NCBI GenBank assembly: GCA_012845835.1
Contig: JABAKD010000007.1
Coordinates: 7,294,222-7,358,221, forward strand
Reading direction: 5' to 3'
Source of the DNA: Undaria pinnatifida
Lineage: Eukaryota; Sar; Phaeophyceae; Laminariales; Alariaceae
Length of the DNA: 64,000 nucleotides
Shown: positions 42,791-54,200 of the stretch, one piece after another
Layout of the letters: every line of letters begins with the position of its first letter
Numbering within the stretch: position 1 is the first letter of the stretch
Made by a program: the position numbers and the translations under genes
Notes under the pieces: model-generated
The model's database searches: none
What the model was told of the DNA's origin: nothing
Seen by the model: the letters and a program-made list of their open reading frames with translations, nothing else

Positions 42791-43685
42791 CGCCGTTTCT
42801 ATGTTTTGTCGCTGTGTGTGGCTGGATGTGGTCCCCAAGAGAGTTGACGATAGGTTTGAGATTGGACGCGTGCCCAACTACTTGTGCGGTGCAACCTGGG
42901 ATGCGAATAATCCCCGTGTAAGGGGGTCGTACCGAACCCAAACCCAGGGTGCTCAACGCGACGGTAAGCAACCGATAGAAGCATTATCACGATGAGCTAG
43001 TCACATAATAAAACACACATAAAATGGTGGCTACGATAATAAGTCGATGCAGGAAGAGAACGCACCGATGAAAGAGAACTATTTCGGCTTGTCACGAAAA
43101 AACCGATATCAGAGACAACTTGTCTCATTGCCGAGATTTTCTCTTATTATGTCGAGCTTTCGGACAAATTGTGCCACACACAACACACGTACACGCGCTG
43201 CAGACGGCGTGCCCGCCGTATCCTACCATCTTCGAAAGGCTGAACTTCTTTGGATGTGAGCAATCACTGGTGGAGAGAAGCAAAGTGAACGTTGTTCGCA
43301 AAACATGTTCACGTGATGTATAGTCGCTGTGATCGACGAACCCAGGTGGTCAGGGCACGGGCCGGCTCGCGGAGACAGTGGCACGTCATCCGGAGAGCCA
43401 TCGAACATGGAAGAGAGAAGAAGTGTGTAGAGTTTTGAAGTGTGTCTGTATGGCTTTCCCCCCCCCAGCCACCGGCGACCCCAACCATAAGAGACTAGTC
43501 TAGAGGTCACATATAATTTCATTTTTATTCCTCGGGGAACCAACCTAGTTCCACCTCATCTACGAAGATATGTTACTGTTGCATACACCACAAATAATTT
43601 CTCAAGAATGCTTTTATACAAGAAGGGAGGGGGGGGGGGGAGAGAGGGAGGGAAGGGGGGACGAGAGCGGTGGGGAAGGTTGGGC
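42791..43685. other. Unassigned region ending in a G-rich tract
   Basis: No gene or family is recognised in 42791-43600. Positions 43620-43680 are G/A-rich. Confidence 0.3.
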
Positions 43686-44467
43686 GTCATGCCCAAGGGA
43701 CTGAAGTCTGGGTTTGGCCATCACCGTCTTGAAATTTGTGGGCCCTTCAATGGCCGTCACAAGATAAAGTATGACCGCCCTGACTTCTTCGCCAAGTTGG
43801 GTTCTTTTCCCAGTGCCATTGGTGATGAACTTGATACCCCTTGTATGAGCTCAATGCCGTCTTTAGTCAGTTTCTAGGGTCTGCGAGTATGTTTTTTTTT
43901 CATATCAAAATTCCTTCACTTGTTTTCTCGTTCTTGTCTTGTATTTTCTTGCTTTCTGGTCTTTTCATTTCTTTCCTTTAGCTTTGCGCTTGTTCGCTTT
44001 CTTGTGTTTTTCTTTCCTTTTTTCTTTTTTCTTCCATTTCCTTTCCTTTATCTTCTGTTTTTTCTTTTTTTTTTCAATTGACGTGCGTCTGTCGTACGTA
44101 GGCATAGTGATACGTAATACATGCAATATGTACGTGATATGCTTTCGTGGGTTGCAAGCGGTATACGTAGTCGGTTTTTCGTGCCGCAACTAGCAAGGCG
44201 TATACACCGGTATGGACCTGGCACATCGTAGGCGCCTCTAGATGTCACTTCCATATGGCTCTGGTGGAGGCATGGATTGCGTTAGCTGTGCTAAATGCGT
44301 ACCACCTTTGGTTTGCTTGTGTTTTTCCCTGGGGTATTCCTCAGCTCCAAGGTGACTGGAGCCTGTCCTGTGACCACGGACTTGATTATGCGAGCTAATG
44401 TGAGGACAACAACAACAACAACAATAACAACAGCAACACCAACAACCACAACAACATCATCAACAAT

Positions 44468-44519
<52 letters not shown>

Positions 44520-44530
44520 GCAGCAACACC
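43686..44530 (+). mobile_element. AAC-tail retroposon, copy 2
   Basis: Same order as 30215-31040: GTCATGCCCAAG, an open 5' block (62 codons here; MPKGLKSGFGHHRLEICGP at its start), pyrimidine-rich middle (about 43890-44070), TTTCAATTGACGTGCGTC, the GGGTATTCCTCAGCTCC and GTGACTGGAGCCTGTCCTGT block, then (AAC)n interrupted by AGC, ACC and ATC units (44405-44530). Confidence 0.77.
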
Positions 44531-45184
44531 AACAAAAAAAACTAGAACAACATTCCTCTTTGCTTGCAACACAGTCAGGATGACGCCCATTCAAACTGCC
44601 AACCAAAATATAATACTGAAATAAAAATGAAATATCTCAATACTCTCAAAAATAACTAAATTGTTTCTCTCTAATCAACGTATTTCCATCCGAATTCCAT
44701 CCATAATTTTATATGTCGTCAATCAAGAATCAAAAACAAAGTACCAACAACGCAGCTTCCAAAGATGAGTATCGACCCAAAATTCGTCGAACTCACTGCT
44801 GACGTCCTTGAAATATTTTTCTAAATAAGAATATTGTTAACCTAAATATGTATACTCCATGTCCTCCATCAAGCGAAGTTATATGACCACAATCAAGTTA
44901 ATGTTATCAAATTTCACCATTCAACACTCGACAAAAACCAAAGTTGTTTCCTCCGATTACTATCAAATTACCATCACGTATTCCATTATCAAGCGAAATT
45001 TTCAGACCGAAATTATCCTGATGAAACATGTTAAATTTTATCAATCAATTACTCAAAAACAACGAATAGCATTGGGCATATTTTAAGCCTGACCATATGC
45101 ATTAATTTCTGGCTGCAAACCAAATTAAGTCCTATCGCGTTTAAATTATCTAAAAAATAGGTCTACTTGACGGATTCTCAGTTA
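44531..45184. other. AT-rich island with a diverged Fold-A end
   Basis: Markedly richer in A and T than its surroundings. At 44753-44823 the sequence AAAGATGAGTATCGACC, TTCGTCGAACTCACTGCTGA resembles the Fold-A terminal block but is much more diverged, suggesting an old relative. Phrases around ATCAAGCGAA occur twice (44870 and 44993). Confidence 0.45.
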
Positions 45185-46012
45185 GCCCCCCCCTAAAAAA
45201 ACAGCGATTTCCTTTCACGCGAGACCAAGGCTACGGTAGGGGGGGTACCCCCATTTTCACTGGTGTGTTTGAGCCACTCGCACGAGTAGCTCTATACCCT
45301 ACGGATGAAGATGGTTTAGGAACTTGGTTTGCCGCAGCTTAGATCACCTTTTTCATTGCGGATTGGTTTCGTCAATGTAAAACATAAAGAAAACGTAAGA
45401 TTGCATAAGAACAAAGGGGTTACTCGCGCGAGTGACCCCTAGCCACTGAAATAAACGGCCCAAAAGGGGACCCCCCTACGGTAGCCTGGGTCGCGAACTA
45501 ACGTGTAATGGCTGCTTGGCACGAGGAAAGATGCTACGAACAAAATGTGTTCACATATTTTCTTGTTTTGCAAAAAACTAATGAACGATGACGTCGGGGT
45601 GGCAAGGGACACACCGTATTTCAGTAGATACGTCCGGGAGCTGGTTTCAAAACCAGCGATTTCGTCAAGCAAAACGTTGGGGGGCTACCGTAAAACGACT
45701 CATATGCTCTAGAAAATTTGACTGCGTAGGCACTGGCGTACCCATATCGTCGATGGGTATATCTGGATGGTGCGTTTCATACTTTGGTGGTGGCATTGCA
45801 GCGTATTTTGTCTTTCTATGTTGCCAATTAATGAAAATACTGCAAAAAAAAAGGTTGATGCCGGTTGCTACCAACTGGTAAATTATCAAGTCTGGGTGGC
45901 TAGAGACGCAAGACTGCAGGATATGAGGTCAATATAGTTGGTCTCGAACCGGCGTTTAGGAGCTCAGATCTTCGTTTTTCCACCTGTGTTCGTTCAACTT
46001 TTAGGGGGGGGC
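45185..46012. mobile_element. Possible 828-bp TIR element flanked by TA
   Basis: Ends are GCCCCCCCCTAAAA on the left and its complement on the right, each bordered by TA (45183-45184, 46013-46014), as in Tc1/mariner-type insertions. The inverted match is 14 bp and C-rich, so chance is possible. The MITE at 45223-45492 lies inside. A phrase GGGGGCTA.CGTA occurs both internally (45680) and across the right end. Confidence 0.35.
45223..45492. mobile_element. 270-bp MITE, second copy
   Basis: Same ends and interior as 8918-9186, with a few substitutions. Target duplication GCGA at 45219-45222 and 45493-45496. The two copies are highly similar, so the family was active relatively recently. Confidence 0.88.
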
Positions 46013-46164
46013 TATCGTAGAAGCACTCATTTTTTTTCACCTAACGACCACGGCAGACCACCGTGAGATGTGGATTTTCCCAAAATATGCACTAGGGCAT
46101 CTTTTGGCCCAAGTGCATATTTCAAGCAAATTTCGGAGTGTTTTCCAGCGAACAACAGATCTCA
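46013..46164. other. Unassigned spacer
   Basis: Nothing recognised. Confidence 0.3.
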
Positions 46165-46255
46165 GATGACAAAACACACGACGCGTATGAAAATACGTGG
46201 AAGTGTGGCGATTCATTTTCCCCATCCGCTGGAGGATGAAAAAAAAATAAAAACA
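46165..46255 (+). mobile_element. SINE-2 3' fragment
   Basis: ACACGACGCGTATGAAAATA, GTGGAAGTGTGGCG and CCCCATCCGCTGGAGGATGA with an A-rich tail. Only the last 90 bp are present. Confidence 0.72.
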
Positions 46256-46423
46256 GATGACAAAAGCTCGAGGCAACGCTCACAGACACTCTGCAGCAGC
46301 AGCACGGCACAACACCCACGCAGTAATTGCAACGTTCAACCGAGCAAACCACTTAGTGTGTCCCGAACCCGAGTTAATCAACCAACGCGTACAACACCAC
46401 CAGGAACGTTGACGTTCGTCATG

Positions 46424-46452
46424 GGCATGCCGCTGTCTGAGAGCGGCATGCC
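46424..46452. other. Perfect 11-bp inverted repeat with 7-base loop
   Basis: GGCATGCCGCT, loop GTCTGAG, AGCGGCATGCC. An AATAAA-like word follows near 46470. Could be a structured RNA end or part of an LTR, but no LTR pair is seen. Confidence 0.55.
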
Positions 46453-46731
46453 TCTACGAACTATTATTGAATAAAAAGCAGCCCACGTTTATTTACGAGA
46501 TCGAGCACACACAGCACACAACTCACCACAAAACAAAAGCAACAGCACAACACACACAGACAACAGCCAACCCAGCTACAGCACGATTAGCCGGTGGAAA
46601 ACGCCCACGAGATTCCTCTTATCCCCGCGTGCTCTGCGGGCAGAGAGCTGGGGCTCTGACATCGATCGTCGCGCACTCGCGCCCCTGCCCTCTCGTCCTC
46701 AGGCTGAAATTTTTCGATGACACATTTTTTT

Positions 46732-47482
46732 GGGAAATTGACAAAATCGGGTACACCCGGGTGGTTTCTGAACAAAATCGGGTACCTTTTTTTCCGCGAC
46801 GGGGCGCGCTTACGTACGCCTGCAAAACGCCTCCAAATCGCCTTCTGGCGCCTGAACTCACTGCGCCTTGTGTACGCGCAGCACCCCAAACCGTTTTTTC
46901 GGCGTTCGAACCCTCAAAACGGCGCCAATGACGGCCCCAAAAAAGTGATCTCGACGGACAACCCGATTTTGTTCAGGAACACACCGGGTATACCCCGCCC
47001 TGTGCTTCGATTTTATCAACTACCCGATTTCGGCCATACTGCACCCGTTTTTGTTCACTTGCAACACCCGCGGAGACACGGAAACGGACGACATCTCCCC
47101 GCAACCCAGCTGTGGAAGATCCCGCACACAACTAGCAACTTGGCGACTGTCATGCGACCACAGCAGCACTGCTAACTTCCCGGCCCACAAAGATCCCGCC
47201 CCGATGCAACCGCAATGCGAAGAATGGTGGCATGGCGGTGAGTGTGGACACCCAACCAAGATCCGGCGCTAGGACGAAAAGACAAGACCATATTGTTGTT
47301 TGTTGTTTTCTCACATTAACTCTTGTTGTCAAAAATCTAGAGCCCGTGGTCACACAAAGGTGCTGGAGCCCTAGGAAGATCCGAAAAACCAAATGAAATC
47401 AAAATTCGTCAGGGAAATACTACGCTTTCCCGCCTAAAACGCATGATACGGAAGAAGGCGCACAAATGAAAAGGTCAATTGT
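46732..47482 (+). repeat. Left terminal inverted repeat of the Mutator-like element
   Basis: Matches the complement of 49856-50600 with a small number of substitutions and short indels. Its inner 190 bp (47290-47482) are a truncated AAC-tail subfamily copy, so that insertion was copied into both arms. Confidence 0.85.
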
Positions 47483-47779
47483 GCAAACTAAACTCACATG
47501 GCCGCGGGTATCCACTCAACTACAGCATAGAGTTCCCCCGTCCCCACAACTAACCAACTCGTATATGTAGAGACGGTCCACTGTTGGTGATTTGGTCCTC
47601 ACAACAACACGCGTCAGACGAGCCTGAGGGTGCCTGTTTTCGGAGAACTTCGTGTTTTTCCGAAAAAATAAGGGACGTATGTATCCTCCCTTCCCCGGAG
47701 CATGTATTGCGGTGGGGTGCTTCGAAGTACTTCGTATAACTCAACAAAACTACTTGTACTTCGTAGTACAGCTGTTGCG
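47483..47779. other. Unassigned internal DNA of the Mutator-like element
   Basis: No domain-bearing frame is recognised. Confidence 0.35.
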
Positions 47780-47881
47780 TGTGTGTATGCGTTTGCAGTA
47801 TGTGTTAGCAGTCCAGTACGTGTTCGCAGCACAGTATGTGCTCGCAGTACAGTAGTAGTATGTGTTCGCATCACAGTATAT
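47780..47881 (+). repeat. Minisatellite of about 18-20 bp, left half
   Basis: Variants of GCAGTACAGTATGTGTTC repeat about five times. The same units resume at 49066-49175 across the Fold-A insertion. Confidence 0.7.
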
Positions 47882-49065
47882 TATAAAAAATGAAAATACA
47901 CTCCAGCTGTGAGATCGAAGATTTCGTCGAAACTCATCTTTGCAAGCTGTGTGTGATACTCCGATCGCGCGCATTACGAGTTGTGTGTCCTCATTAAGGA
48001 TATAGGTCGGCGACTCCCCTTACAACTACAGTGTAGCTATCAGGGTCAACAGGATGATTTTAGTCAGTCTGTGCGCGGAAACTATAAAACCCGTTTCTGA
48101 GGGGGACAAAATCTGACAGCTGTGAAGGGAAATGTATCATTTTATCAAGTGAATCTTGTAAGTCGAATAACCGGTGAGGGGGGTGGGGCGGAGTTTTGAA
48201 GGACGTGGGGGCCTGGTTTTGATCAAAAGCGAGCGGGTTTGGAGGGGGGGGGGGGGGGGGGAAGGGGGCAATTTGTGCATGTAAGCTATAAATCCTTTCG
48301 AGGGGATAAATCTGACGGTTTTGGCACCAGTATATTATTGGGGGCGGGGGGGGGGGGGGGGGTGGGGCGGGGGGGGGGGGGGGGGGGGGCGTGTGGGGCA
48401 GCTCAATATGTGCCTGGAAACTATACATGATTTTGAGGGGATAAATGTGACGGTTTTGGAAATAATACATCAGTTTATCATGTATATCCTGGGGTAAGTC
48501 GTACAATCAGTGAGTAAAGAGAGGGTGAAGTGTTCGAGGGGGTGGGGTTGGGATGGGTTGGGGGGGAGGTGGGGGGTGTGGGGGCGGGGGGGGGGGGGGG
48601 GGGGGGAAGGGCTTTAGGTGAGGGGTTTGTTATACGTGTGGTGCTAGGTCTAGGCGATGGTGCGGGTGACGGGGAAGAAGGGGGCGTTCGAGGCGGGGGG
48701 GGGGGGGGGGGGGGACACAGCGGCATGGATGGCTCTCGAAAGATAATGAGGTGATATCCTGTGCGTGAAGTGTTTATTAATGTGGCGGATTTCGATATTT
48801 GGTGCGGCGTTTGAGTAAGGGAGAGCAAGAGGGGGGGGGGGGGGGGGGAATTTTTCAGGAGGTTTAGGTCACAAATAATATTCAAATACACTTCGGCTGT
48901 GAGATCAAAGATATGTGGCAGCTTGTTATACGCGTAGTGCTAGGTCTAGGCGATCGTGCAGGTGGTCGGAAAAGAGGGGGCGTTGGAGGGGGGGGGGGGG
49001 GGGGGTTGGGGGGAAAATAATTGAAAACTACGTCATGGATGGTCAGAAAGATAATGACGTGATAT
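47882..49065 (+). mobile_element. Fold-A plus arm inserted in the minisatellite
   Basis: Starts TATAAAAAATGAAAATACAC and passes through the head block, G-run modules (48240-48262, 48340-48390, 48585-48606) and a final module ending AAAGATAATGACGTGATAT. CAGTATAT occurs on both sides (47874-47881, 49066-49073), a possible 8-bp duplication, although the minisatellite contains a similar word. Core and opposite arm are absent. Confidence 0.78.
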
Positions 49066-49175
49066 CAGTATATATATGTTCGCGTTATTGAGTACGTGTT
49101 CGCAGTAGGTGTTTGCAGTACAGAATGAATGTGTTCGCAGTACAGCATGTGTTTGCGGTAGTATGTGTTCGTTCC
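49066..49175 (+). repeat. Minisatellite of about 18-20 bp, right half
   Basis: TGTTCGCAGTACAGCATGTG and close variants continue the units of 47780-47881. Confidence 0.68.
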
Positions 49176-49855
49176 CATAAAAAGAGAGAGAAATGTGCGA
49201 CATCATAGTACCAAGCAGCAAGGTAATCTGTCTACTCGTCGTATCTACCAAAGATGCTATAAGAGCAATGGAAAGCATCATTTAACACGTGCGATGAATA
49301 ATAATCTGATGCTATAGACCAACCAAAAATGCTTGCATGCGTGCATGCGTGACCTGCAAAGTAGTACTAGTGCGCGGTGTGCGGGATGAGTTGACCGAAT
49401 CGAACAATCATGACAAAACCCATTACCCCGTACGTGCGTACCTGGAAATATTTCCGACTACTACGAGTAGTACTCGTACCTGGATTTCATTTCCCACATT
49501 TTCCATTCCAGTTTCCTTCGCTCGTTCGGAGGGACAAAGCGCCTTGTTCTTTCACCTTTTTTCTCACCGTTGTACTTGGAACTAGTTATCATGGACACGC
49601 ATCATTCTACACGGACGCCCATCCCCGTAAATGTGTAAAAGGGAGGGGATACTCGAACGAGAAAAATTCCGGACGACAGAGAAATATTTCCTCGAATGGA
49701 GTGTGGATGACGGAATGAAAACCCGTTTCGGTTGAGGTCTAGGTACCGTTGTGGTCCTCGTACGAAATTAATGAGAGGTTAGTATCAAAGTGGTCAGATA
49801 ATTATTGGTATGTTAATTGGGGTATATTTGTTGGTTATACCGAGTGCACACATTT
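49176..49855. other. Unassigned internal DNA of the Mutator-like element
   Basis: Overlapping short frames only (102 codons on plus at 49410-49718). No domain is recognised. Confidence 0.35.
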
Positions 49856-50600
49856 GACCTTTTCACTTGTGCGCCTTCTTCCGTATCATGTGTTTTAGGC
49901 GGGAAAGCGTAGTATTTCCCTGACGAATTTTGATTTCACTTGGTTTTTCGGATCTTCCTAGGGCTCCAGCACCTTTGTGTGACCACGGGCTCTAGATTTT
50001 TGACAACAAGAGTTAATGTGAGAAAACAACAAACAACAATATGGTCTTGTCTTTTCGTCCTAGCGCCGGATCTTGGTTGGGTGTCCACGCTCACCGCCAT
50101 GCCACCATTCTTCGCATTGCGGTTGCATCGGGGCGGGATCTTTGTGGGCCGGGAAGTTAGCAGTGCTGCTGTGGTCGCATGACAGTCGCCAAGTTGCTAG
50201 TTGTGTGCGGGATCTTCCACAGCTGGGTTGCGGGGAGATGTCGTCCGTTTCCGTGTCTCCGCGGGTTTTGCAAGTGAACAAAAACGGGTGCAGTATGGCC
50301 ATAATCGGGTAGTTGATAAAATCGAAGCACAGGGCGGGGTATACCCGGTGTGTTCCTGAACAAAATCGGGTTGTCCGTCGAGAGCAAATTTTGGGGGCCG
50401 TCATTGGCGCCGTTTTGAGGGTTCGAACGCCGAAAAAACGGTTTGGGGTGCTGCGCGTACACAAGGCGCAGTGAGTTCAGGAGCCAGAAGGCGATTTGGA
50501 GGCGTTTTGCAGGCGTACGTAAGCGCGCCCCGTCGCGGGAAAAAAGGTACCCGATTTTGTTCAGAAACCACCCGGGTGTACCCGATTTTGTCAATTTCCC
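49856..50600 (-). repeat. Right terminal inverted repeat of the Mutator-like element
   Basis: About 745 bp complementary to 46732-47482. Length differences come from small indels, for example around 50385-50395. Confidence 0.85.
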
Positions 50601-50609
50601 CATTTTTTT

Positions 50610-51114
50610 TGTTAGGTTTGAGCCCGGCGTAGCGCTTGTCCTGAGCTGCAGCAGTTTACGACCGTGTCATTGCCTCTTACCCACGAATGCCTAAATTTCG
50701 GAGGTGGAAAATTGAACCAGGCTGAGGGCCAGTCCCGCTGTGCTACTGTTCTGGTTGCCACACTGAGGCACACCGAAGACGGCAGACGCCGGCGAGGTAT
50801 CCCACATATAAAGCGAGTCTGAAGTACGAAGCACTCAATCTTTTCACCAAGTACCAGGTACCGCTATTTGGTTTGGCCGTTTGTTCAAGCTCGCACAGCA
50901 TGGGCAGGGGAGGGTCTTTCTCGAAGTTTCTACCCACTCATCATGTGACTCATGAGATGAATCTTCTTCTTGCCATCTACGTTTGGATTAGTGCAGAAAT
51001 ATCCAAGTCTTTTTAAAGTAGTTTGATCTTTTTTTCTGTTTTTCTTTCTAGGCGTACTGAATTAGACCATTAATTGGACTTTTGGGCTTGTGTGGTGTTT
51101 GTTTTTGCGTCGCG
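50610..51114. other. Unassigned region
   Basis: No gene, tRNA or repeat family is recognised. Confidence 0.3.
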
Positions 51115-51249
51115 TCAGCGCGAGTACACTAAGCGTTCCTTTCAAAACAATGAAGATTCGCATTTCTCCAGTTCGTTCTCAATGGCGGTGACATTGCACG
51201 ACCACATCACCTCACCTGTTGTTTTTGGCAATATATGTATATATATATT
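51115..51249 (-). mobile_element. Outer Fold-A element, left remnant of its core
   Basis: GTACACTAAGCGTTCCTTTC to GTTTTTGGCAATATAT is the reverse complement of the core (compare 19435-19560). The core continues at 54955 after the inner element. The outer element is truncated on its left. Confidence 0.78.
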
Positions 51250-54200
51250 ATAAAAATTAAAATACACTCCAGCTGTGAGATCGAAGATTTCGTCGAAACT
51301 CATCTTTGCAAGCTGTGTGTGATACTCCGATCGCGCGCATTACGAGTTGTGTGTCCTCATTAAGGATATAGGTCGGCGACTCCCCTTACAGCTACAGTGT
51401 AGCTATCAGGGTCAACAGGATGATTTTAGTCAGTCTGTGCGCGGAAACTATAAAACCCGTTTCTGAGGGGGACAAAATCTGACAGCTGTGAAGGCAAAGG
51501 GGGGGCCTGGTTTTGATCAAAAGCGAGCGGGTTTGGAGGGGGGCGCGGGGGGGGGGGGGGGGGAAGGGGCAATTTGTGCATGTAAGCTATAAATCCTTTC
51601 GAGGGGATAAATCTGACGGTTTTGGCACCAGTATATTATTGGGGGCGGGGGGGGGGGGGGGGGGGGTTGGCGCGGGGGGGGGGGGGGGGGGGGGCAGCTC
51701 GATATGTGCCTGGAAACTATACATTATTTCGAGGGGACAAATGTGACATTTTTGGAAATAATACATCAGTTTATCGTGTATATTCTGGGGTAAGTCGTAC
51801 AATCAGTGAGTAAAGAGAGGGTGGAGTGTTCGAGGGGGTGGGGTTGGGATGGGTTGGGGGGGGAGGGTGGGGGGTGGGGGCGGGGGCGGGGGGCGGGGGG
51901 GGGGGGGGGGAAAGGGCTTTAGGTGAGGGGTTTGTTATACGTGTGGTGCTAGGTCTAGGCGAAGGTGCGGGTGATGGGGAAGAAAGGGGCGTTCGAGGCG
52001 GGGGGGGGGGGGGACACAGCGGCATGGATGGCTCTCGAAAGATAATGAGGTGATATCCTGTGCGTGAAGTGTTTATTAATGTGGCGGATTTCGATATTTG
52101 GTGGGGCGTTTGAGTAAGGGAGAGCAAGAGGGGGGGGGGGGGGGGAGGGTTTTGAGGAGGTTTAGGTCACAAATAATATTCAAATACACTTCGGCTGTGA
52201 GATCAAAGATATGTATCAGCTTGTTATACGCGTGGTGCTAGGTCTACGTGATCGTGCAGGTGGTCGGGAAGGAGGGGGCGTTGGAGGGGGGGGGGGGGGG
52301 GGAAACACAGCGGCATGGATGGCTCTCGAAAGATAATGAGGTGATATCCTGTGCGTGAAGTGTTTGTTAATGTGGCGGATTTTGATATTTGGTGGGGCGT
52401 TTGAGTATGGGAGAGCAAGAGGGGGGGGGGGGGGGGGATTTTTAGGAGGTTTAGGTCACAAATAATATTCAAATACACTTCGGCTGTGAGATCAAAGATA
52501 TGTAGCAGCTTGTTATACGCGTGGTGCTAGGTCTAGGCGATCGTGTAGGTGGTCGGAAAAGAGGGGGCGTTGGAGGGGGGGGGGGGGGGAATAATTGAAA
52601 CCTTCGTCGTGGATGGTCAGAAAGATAATGATGTGGTATCAACTGCGTATAGGTGTTATTACTCAGGCCGATTTTGATTGTGAGTGGGGCGTTTGGTGAG
52701 AGTAGGCGGAAGGGGGGGGGGGGGGGATCGGGGGACGGAGGGGCGGGGGGGGGGGAAAAAGGTTGGGGTTTGTTATGAAAAAGAGGTCAGTGGAGGGGGA
52801 GGGGAGGGGGGGGGGGGGGGGCATTTCAATATGTGCGCGGAAACTATAAATTCTCAAAGGGGACAAACCTGACGATTGAAGCAATAAGACATCCCTTTAT
52901 ATCATCTGGCTTGTAGTGTTTACTATTCTAGAAGGTTTGATGTTAGATGCAGCATGCAACCCAGTGTTTAAGTGTAGTAAATAACGTGTTAAATCTTCAT
53001 AGTTTGTTGTTGTATGATACATCGATCGAAAGCTAGAATATTTTATAGAATATTTGTAGGTACCATTATTTTCTGACATCGCTAATTATAAGAAAGAGAT
53101 ACGTATTGTCAAATGCAACAGGCGGGGTGATGTGGTCATGCACTGTGTTTGTCACCATCATCATACAATCACCATTATTATCGACATCGCTAATTATACG
53201 CAAGAGATACGTATTGCCAAATACAGCGTGCGAGGTGATGTATGTGGCCATATGCTGTCTCCGTCATTGAGCATTAGAGGGAGGGATGCGAATCGACGCT
53301 TGGTATACATGTGCTCAATTACGTTACCTCATTAGTCATACTTGGTATTCACGCGCTCAATCACGTTACCTCGTTAGTAATACTTCGCTTGGCATAGGTG
53401 GGGAGGCGATCATGCAGGACGGTATGTACGAAATACCCTACGTAATGGGTTGGTAAGGTTGTTTACCGCAATTTTAACACATCTGACTGTGCTTCCTTTT
53501 CCAAATTTATTTTTGTCTCAAATAAATGTACGATTTCACGCCTATGATTTTACCTTGTCGATGTGGGGCTCTGCAGTCGTCAATTTTAAGTCAGAGATAC
53601 GTCCTACAAATACATCAGGCGAGGTGGGTATATGATGTCATATATATGCGATGTCATCACTATTGATCGCGAGGGTGATTTTACTTCGTGAGGTAAATGG
53701 TGCTGTGTTTCGTAAAGGTCGTCTCAGGAGGGTATGCGATGGGTCGGCAGTATATATCGCCCCCCCCCCTCCCCCCCGATCCCTCTTGTTGAAACGCACC
53801 ACCTGAAATCAAAATCTGCCAGAGTAGTAAACACTACCAGCCAGCTGATATCGTCTCGTTATCCACCTAGCCATCCATGCCGTAGCTCCAACCCATCTCC
53901 CCCCCCCCCCCTTTCGTTCTCCGCCCAGTTTGTTCAAACGCCCCACTTACAATCGAAATCGGCCAGAGTAATAAACACTAATAAGCCATTGATATCACGT
54001 CATTATCGTAACTTTCATTCATCCCCCCTCCCCGCCTCCAACGCCCCCCTCCTTCCCCACACCCCGCACGATCGCCTAGACCCAGCACCGCGCGTATAGT
54101 AGGCCGACTAATACGCGCGATCCGAGGATCACACACAATGTTGCGAACATCAGTGTCGACCAAATCCTTGACTTTATTATTATATGTGACCTAATCTTCT

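Larger units (their letters stand above)
46732..50600. mobile_element. Mutator-like element, 3,869 bp, non-autonomous
   Basis: Terminal inverted repeats of about 750 bp (46732-47482 and 49856-50600) start GGGAAATTGACAAAATCGGG. They are flanked by a 9-bp direct duplication, CATTTTTTT, at 46723-46731 and 50601-50609. Long inverted repeats with a 9-bp duplication are the established signature of Mutator-like elements. The interior (47483-49855) holds a minisatellite, a Fold-A copy and unassigned DNA, with no transposase, so it would be mobilised in trans. The T-run in the duplication lowers its weight somewhat. Confidence 0.75.

Noticed and set aside
47780-49175. CRISPR array
   Set aside because: Units are degenerate 18-20 bp tandem repeats without unique spacers, in eukaryotic transposon-rich DNA.
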